Positions 60,425 through 64,000 of a DNA stretch of 64,000 nucleotides are shown in pieces. The notes under the pieces were generated by a model. The model saw only the letters and a program-made list of their open reading frames with translations, ran no database searches and had not been told where the DNA came from. Source of the stretch: Actinoplanes oblitus (GTDB lineage Bacteria; Actinomycetota; Actinomycetes; Mycobacteriales; Micromonosporaceae); NCBI RefSeq assembly GCF_030252345.1, contig NZ_CP126980.1, positions 8,007,501-8,071,500 of the forward strand, given 5' to 3'. The translations under genes and the position numbers were made by a program. The first letter of the stretch is position 1. The number at the start of each line of letters is the position of its first letter.

Positions 60425-61894
60425 TCAGGCCGACGCCGGCTCGCTCAGCGGCAGCCGGACCAGGAACCGGGTGTCGCCCGGCACCGACTGCAGCGAGATG
60501 TCGCCGCCGTGCCCGTTGACCACGATCCGGTACGAGATGTCCAGCCCCAGCCCGGTCCCCTCGCCCACCGCCTTGGTGGTGAAGAACGGCTCGAACACCC
60601 GCTTCTTGATCTCGTCGGGCACGCCCGGCCCGGTGTCGCCGATCGAGACCACCACCCGGTCGTCCTCGCGGCGGGTCGTCACGGTGAGGGTGCCGGCGCC
60701 GGACATCGCCTGGACCGCGTTGTCGATCAGGTTGGTCCACACCTGGTTCAGCTCGGCCGGGTGGGCCGGGATCTGTGGCAGCGTCCGGTCGTACGCCTTG
60801 ACCACCCGGATCCCGTCGCCGATCTTGTGGGCGAGCATCACCAGGGTGCTGTCCAGCCCGGTGTGCACGTCGATCCACTGGTGCGCCGAGCGGTCCACGT
60901 GGGAGTACTGCTTGGCCGCGTTGACCAGCGACGAGACCCGCCCAGTGGCATCCTCGATGTCGCTCATCAGCTGCTCGGTCTCCAGCGCGTAACCGATCCA
61001 GTGGATCGCCTGGTCGAGCAGTTCCGGCGCCGCCAGCCGGTGGAGGATCTCGGTGAGGCACTCGGTGTCGATGCCGCCCTGAGCGAAGACCGGGGCGACG
61101 TCCCAGCCGTTGGTGACGCCGTGCTCGTCCATCCAGTCGCCGAGCTCGTCCTCCATGTCGGCGATCTCCATGGCGGTGCGCACCGGCGCCTTGGCGGCCC
61201 GCTCGATCACCTCCTCCTGGAGGTCGAGCAGGGCGGTCAGCCGGTCCGGGGCGACCTTGCCCTTGGCCAGCTTGCCGAGTTTCATCCGCATCGCGGCGAC
61301 CCGCTCGCGCAGCGCGCCGGTGGCCCGGGCGGCCGCCGCCGCCGGGTTGTTCAGCTCGTGCATCAGGCCGGCCGAGAGCGCGCCGAGCGCCTGCAGCCGC
61401 TGCCGCTCGCCGATCGCCGCCTGCGAGTTGCGCATCCCGAGGGCCAGGCCCTCGAGCAGGTGGATGGCCATCGGGAACCACTCGCGCATCAGGTGGCCGA
61501 AGTCGCCGGCGGAGAGCATGAAGAACTCGCTGTCGGACAGCGCCCGCATCGAGCCCATGTAGTTGCGCGGCACGCCGTCGTCGCGCAGGTACGCGTTCGT
61601 GGCGCCCATGTACACCCCGCGCTGCTCGGTGCGCACGGTCTCCACCTCGTCCCGCCCGACCCGGCGGGTCAGCGAGATGGTGCCGCTGAGCAGCACGAAG
61701 AACTGCTCGGCCGGGTCACCCTCGCGCAGCACCAGCCCGCCGGCCGGCACCCGCATGGTGCAGCCGTGGTCGGCGATCCAGGCCAACTGCTCGTCGGTCA
61801 GTTTCTCGAACAGGAACAGGGTCCTCAGCTCGGCCGGGGTGAGCCGGCCCGGCTCGCAGGGCTCCAGCCGGATCTCGTCTGTCTCAGCAGCCAT
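60425..61894 (-). CDS. Cyclic-nucleotide-binding-domain sensor histidine kinase
   Basis: This 489-residue soluble kinase has an N-terminal cNMP-binding domain (about 25-150: VLREGDPAEQFFVLLSGTIS, GVYMGATNAYL). A dimerisation/phosphoacceptor region follows (ALGALSAGLMHELNNPAAAA, H-box His) and a HATPase domain (NLIDNAVQAMSGAGTL, VSIGDTGPGVPDEIKKRVFE, GTGLGLDISYRIV). There is no membrane segment. ATG 61894 is 2 bp after the stop of the receiver-reductase gene with GGAGG upstream, so the two are coupled. The kinase presumably phosphorylates the receiver domain of that reductase. Confidence 0.92.
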   Translation of the reverse strand: MAAETDEIRLEPCEPGRLTPAELRTLFLFEKLTDEQLAWIADHGCTMRVPAGGLVLREGDPAEQFFVLLSGTISLTRRVGRDEVETVRTEQRGVYMGATNAYLRDDGVPRNYMGSMRALSDSEFFMLSAGDFGHLMREWFPMAIHLLEGLALGMRNSQAAIGERQRLQALGALSAGLMHELNNPAAAAARATGALRERVAAMRMKLGKLAKGKVAPDRLTALLDLQEEVIERAAKAPVRTAMEIADMEDELGDWMDEHGVTNGWDVAPVFAQGGIDTECLTEILHRLAAPELLDQAIHWIGYALETEQLMSDIEDATGRVSSLVNAAKQYSHVDRSAHQWIDVHTGLDSTLVMLAHKIGDGIRVVKAYDRTLPQIPAHPAELNQVWTNLIDNAVQAMSGAGTLTVTTRREDDRVVVSIGDTGPGVPDEIKKRVFEPFFTTKAVGEGTGLGLDISYRIVVNGHGGDISLQSVPGDTRFLVRLPLSEPASA

Positions 61895-61896
61895 CT

Positions 61897-63555
61897 TTAC
61901 TGCGCCTCCAGGTAACGGTGGACCAGCGCGACGGCCATCGCTCCCTCGCCGACCGCCGAGGCCACCCGTTTGATCGAGTTGGCCCGGACGTCTCCGGCGG
62001 CGAAGATGCCGGGGACACTGCTCTCCAGATAGAACGGATCGCGGTCGCGATCCCATCCCCGTGGGCGCTCGCCGTTGGCGAGAAGATCCGATCCGGTACG
62101 GATGAAGCCCTTCCCGTCCCGCTCCACCGCGTCGCCCAGCCAGTCGGTCCGCGGTTCGGCGCCGATGAAGACGAACAGGTAACCGCACTCGACGGTGGCC
62201 TGCGTCCCGCCCTTGCTGTCACAGATGGTGATCGCCTGCAGGTGCCCGTCGCCGTGCGCCCCGATCACCTCGCAGCGGGTCCGCACCTCGATGTTCGCCA
62301 CCTGGGCGAGCTGCTGGATCAGGTAGTACGACATGGACGCCTCGAGCGAGTCGCCGCGCACCAGCAGGGTGACCTTGCGGGCGTACCGGGAGAAGAAGAG
62401 CGCGGCCTGACCGGCCGAGTTCGCCCCACCGACGATGTAGACGTCGCTGCCCGCGCAGGCCGGCCCCTCGGTGGCCGCCGAGCCGTAGAACACGCCCGAG
62501 CCGGTCAGGCCGGCGACCCCCTCGGCCAGCAGCGGACGGTACGACACACCGGTCGCGAGCAGAATCGCGTGCGCCGAGATCTCCCCGCCGTCGGCGAAGG
62601 TGAGCGTGCGGGCCGAACCGTCGGTGCGGAGCCCGACCACCTCGCGGGTGTTGAGCGTCTCGGCGGCGAACTTGTCGGCCTGCCGCCGGGCCCGGTCGGT
62701 GAGCTGGGCGCCGGAGATGCCGTCCGGGAAGCCCAGGTAGTTCTCGATCCGGGAGCTCTGGCCGGCCTGTCCGCCGACCGCCTGCCGCTCGATGAGCAGC
62801 GTCTTGAGCCCCTCCGACCCGCCGTAGACGGCGGCGCCCAGCCCGGCCGGGCCACCACCCACGATGATCAGGTCGTAGAAGTCGCGGCCCGGGGTGACCG
62901 ACAGCCCGGCCGCCTCGGCGACCTCCTGCACTGTCGGCCGGGGCAGGGCCCGCCCGTCGGCGGTGACCACCAGCGGGATCGACTCCGGGCCGGCGTCGGC
63001 GGCCTCCATCAGCCGGCGGCCCTCCGGCTCGTCGGCGCCGAAGTACTTGTAGGGCACCAGGTTGCGGGCCAAGAAGTCGCGGATCTGGAAGGACGGCTCG
63101 CTCCACCGGTGGCCGACCAGGCGCAGGTCCGGCACCTCCTGGTCACCGGTGGCCTGCCAGGCGTCCAGCAGCGCGTCCAGCACCGGGTAGAGCTTCTCCG
63201 CCGGCGGGTCCCACGGTTTCAACAGGTAGTGATCGACGTCGACCACGTTGATCGCCTGGATCGCCGCGTCGGTGTCGGCGTACGCGGTGAGCAGCGCCCG
63301 CCGCGCGTGCGGGAACAGGTCCATCGCCTGCTCCAGGAACTCGATGCCGTTCATCTGCGGCATCCGGTAGTCGGCGAGCATGACGGCGACCCGGCCACCG
63401 CGGAGTTTCAGCTCCTTGAGCACGTCGAGAGCCTCGCCGGCGGAGCCGGCCCGGATGACCCGGTACCTGTCGGCGTACCGGCGGCGCAGGTCGCGGGCGA
63501 TGGCCCGGGAGACCGAGGGGTCGTCGTCGACGGTGAGGATCGCGGGTTGACCCAT
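61897..63555 (-). CDS. Receiver domain fused to thioredoxin reductase-like flavoprotein
   Basis: This 552-residue fusion has a CheY-like receiver (1-130, phospho-Asp62 in MLADYRMPQMNG) and a linker or glutaredoxin-like segment (about 140-215). The rest is a pyridine nucleotide-disulfide oxidoreductase (about 225-552: LIIVGGGPAGLGAAVYGGSE, VYIVGGANSAGQAALFF, IFAAGDVRANS). In thioredoxin reductases a CxxC occurs before the NADPH motif. Here the equivalent reads FYGSAATEGPACAG, with only one Cys downstream, so normal dithiol transfer is doubtful. It is coupled to the cNMP kinase gene. Confidence 0.93.
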   Translation of the reverse strand: MGQPAILTVDDDPSVSRAIARDLRRRYADRYRVIRAGSAGEALDVLKELKLRGGRVAVMLADYRMPQMNGIEFLEQAMDLFPHARRALLTAYADTDAAIQAINVVDVDHYLLKPWDPPAEKLYPVLDALLDAWQATGDQEVPDLRLVGHRWSEPSFQIRDFLARNLVPYKYFGADEPEGRRLMEAADAGPESIPLVVTADGRALPRPTVQEVAEAAGLSVTPGRDFYDLIIVGGGPAGLGAAVYGGSEGLKTLLIERQAVGGQAGQSSRIENYLGFPDGISGAQLTDRARRQADKFAAETLNTREVVGLRTDGSARTLTFADGGEISAHAILLATGVSYRPLLAEGVAGLTGSGVFYGSAATEGPACAGSDVYIVGGANSAGQAALFFSRYARKVTLLVRGDSLEASMSYYLIQQLAQVANIEVRTRCEVIGAHGDGHLQAITICDSKGGTQATVECGYLFVFIGAEPRTDWLGDAVERDGKGFIRTGSDLLANGERPRGWDRDRDPFYLESSVPGIFAAGDVRANSIKRVASAVGEGAMAVALVHRYLEAQ

Positions 63556-63561
63556 GGCTGG

Positions 63562-64000
63562 TTACCTCAGCTCCACATCGTTGTACTCGGGGTGGCGGTC
63601 CAGATAGCCGGCCACGAACGGGCAGGTGGCGATGACCGGGACGGCCCGGGCGCGGGCGTCGTCGAGGGCCGCGCGGGCCAGCCGGCCGGCCAGCCCGCGA
63701 CCGGAGAAGGCCTGGTCGACCTCGGTGTGCAGCAGCTCGATGCGGTCGCCGTGCCGGCGGTAGTGCAGCACCCCGGCGGACTCGCCGCCGACCAGCACCT
63801 CGTACCGCTGGTGCTCGAAGCTGTCCACCACGACGGCGGCGTCGGCGTCCCAGTCGCCGGCCTGCGCGCTGCCCTCCACCCGCAGCTTGCGGCGGGCCCG
63901 CTCGTAGAACGTGGTGCGGCCGAACCGGATGACGTTGGCGGCGGCCGGGATCGGCTCGATCTCGATGGCGGCGCCGGGCTCGGCGTACCCCTCGATGATC
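63562..64000 (-). CDS. GNAT family N-acetyltransferase-like protein (partial, 5' end outside window)
   Basis: The frame is open to the right edge, so the start is outside. The last 100 residues look like a short YidJ/NAT-type GNAT: SAGVLHYRRHGDRIELLHTE, FSGRGLAGRLARAALDDARA, VIATCPFVAGYLDRHPEY. The preceding 45 residues (IEGYAEPGAAIEIEPIPAAA and FYERARRKLRV) belong to another region I cannot identify, so the gene may encode a fusion. A GTG at 63879 could give a GNAT-only product but has no RBS. It ends 6 bp before the receiver-reductase gene, so it likely heads this operon. Confidence 0.75.
   Translation of the reverse strand, partial: IIEGYAEPGAAIEIEPIPAAANVIRFGRTTFYERARRKLRVEGSAQAGDWDADAAVVVDSFEHQRYEVLVGGESAGVLHYRRHGDRIELLHTEVDQAFSGRGLAGRLARAALDDARARAVPVIATCPFVAGYLDRHPEYNDVELR

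Overview
The window is about 64 kb of very GC-rich DNA with densely packed genes, frequent GTG and TTG starts and many 4-base NTGA stop/start overlaps. The protein families are those of soil actinomycetes: an XdhC/MobA pair, a TioE-type MerR protein, a GntR-TetR hybrid regulator, a sugar ABC importer with no dedicated ATPase, a SulP-carbonic anhydrase fusion and a stand-alone Clp_N protein. I infer a chromosomal segment from a filamentous actinobacterium, most likely Micromonosporaceae (Actinoplanes-like). I saw no rRNA, tRNA, prophage, transposase or CRISPR array. The window cuts one gene at each end: a histidine kinase at the left and an acetyltransferase at the right.

Layout. 1-2 kb: a leftward membrane-protein/ABA4-like/histidine kinase operon, divergent from an unrecognised 465-residue protein. 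3.4-5 kb: MobA-like nucleotidyltransferase and XdhC. 5-11 kb: secreted pectate lyase, GlxA-type regulator with a cysteine hydrolase, DUF6194 divergent from a TioE regulator, PRC-barrel protein, and a KDG kinase/KDPG aldolase pair. 11-16 kb: small membrane protein, GntR-TetR regulator divergent from an FAD monooxygenase across a TAGTAC-rich region, VOC protein, secreted PGRP amidase. 16.3-17.2 kb: non-coding DNA with 62-bp and 25-bp tandem repeats. 17-24 kb: GH13 glucosidase divergent from a GT4/GT4/six-hairpin/GH130 cluster. 24-28 kb: methyltransferase, a membrane protein built from 19-residue repeats, a Gfo/Idh/MocA oxidoreductase, and a small membrane gene bracketed by about 100-bp inverted repeats.

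28-41 kb is the most coherent system. Two large secreted GH87-type beta-helix enzymes, a GH13 alpha-glucosidase, two ABC permeases, a sugar-binding lipoprotein and a LacI regulator all lie on the minus strand, with hairpins between the enzyme genes. I read it as an alpha-1,3-glucan (mutan, nigeran or fungal wall glucan) utilisation locus: extracellular cleavage and anchoring, uptake of oligosaccharides, cytoplasmic hydrolysis, local repression.

41-45.5 kb: a minimal soluble MCP signalling protein, a YchJ-like protein, and a tryptophan 2,3-dioxygenase/kynureninase/amidohydrolase operon in which the amidohydrolase may supply the missing formamidase step. 45.5-49 kb: SulP-carbonic anhydrase fusion and a nucleotide-sugar epimerase. 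49-55 kb: a three-gene unit (carboxylate-amine ligase fused to ATP-grasp, asparagine-synthase-like amidotransferase, S9 peptidase) resembling the N-acetylglutaminylglutamine amide osmolyte trio. 55-60 kb: Clp_N protein divergent from an MFS transporter, a membrane protein, DinB-like protein, methyltransferase and SRPBCC protein. 60-64 kb: a redox-signalling group made of a cNMP-domain histidine kinase, a receiver-thioredoxin reductase fusion lacking the CxxC, and an acetyltransferase.
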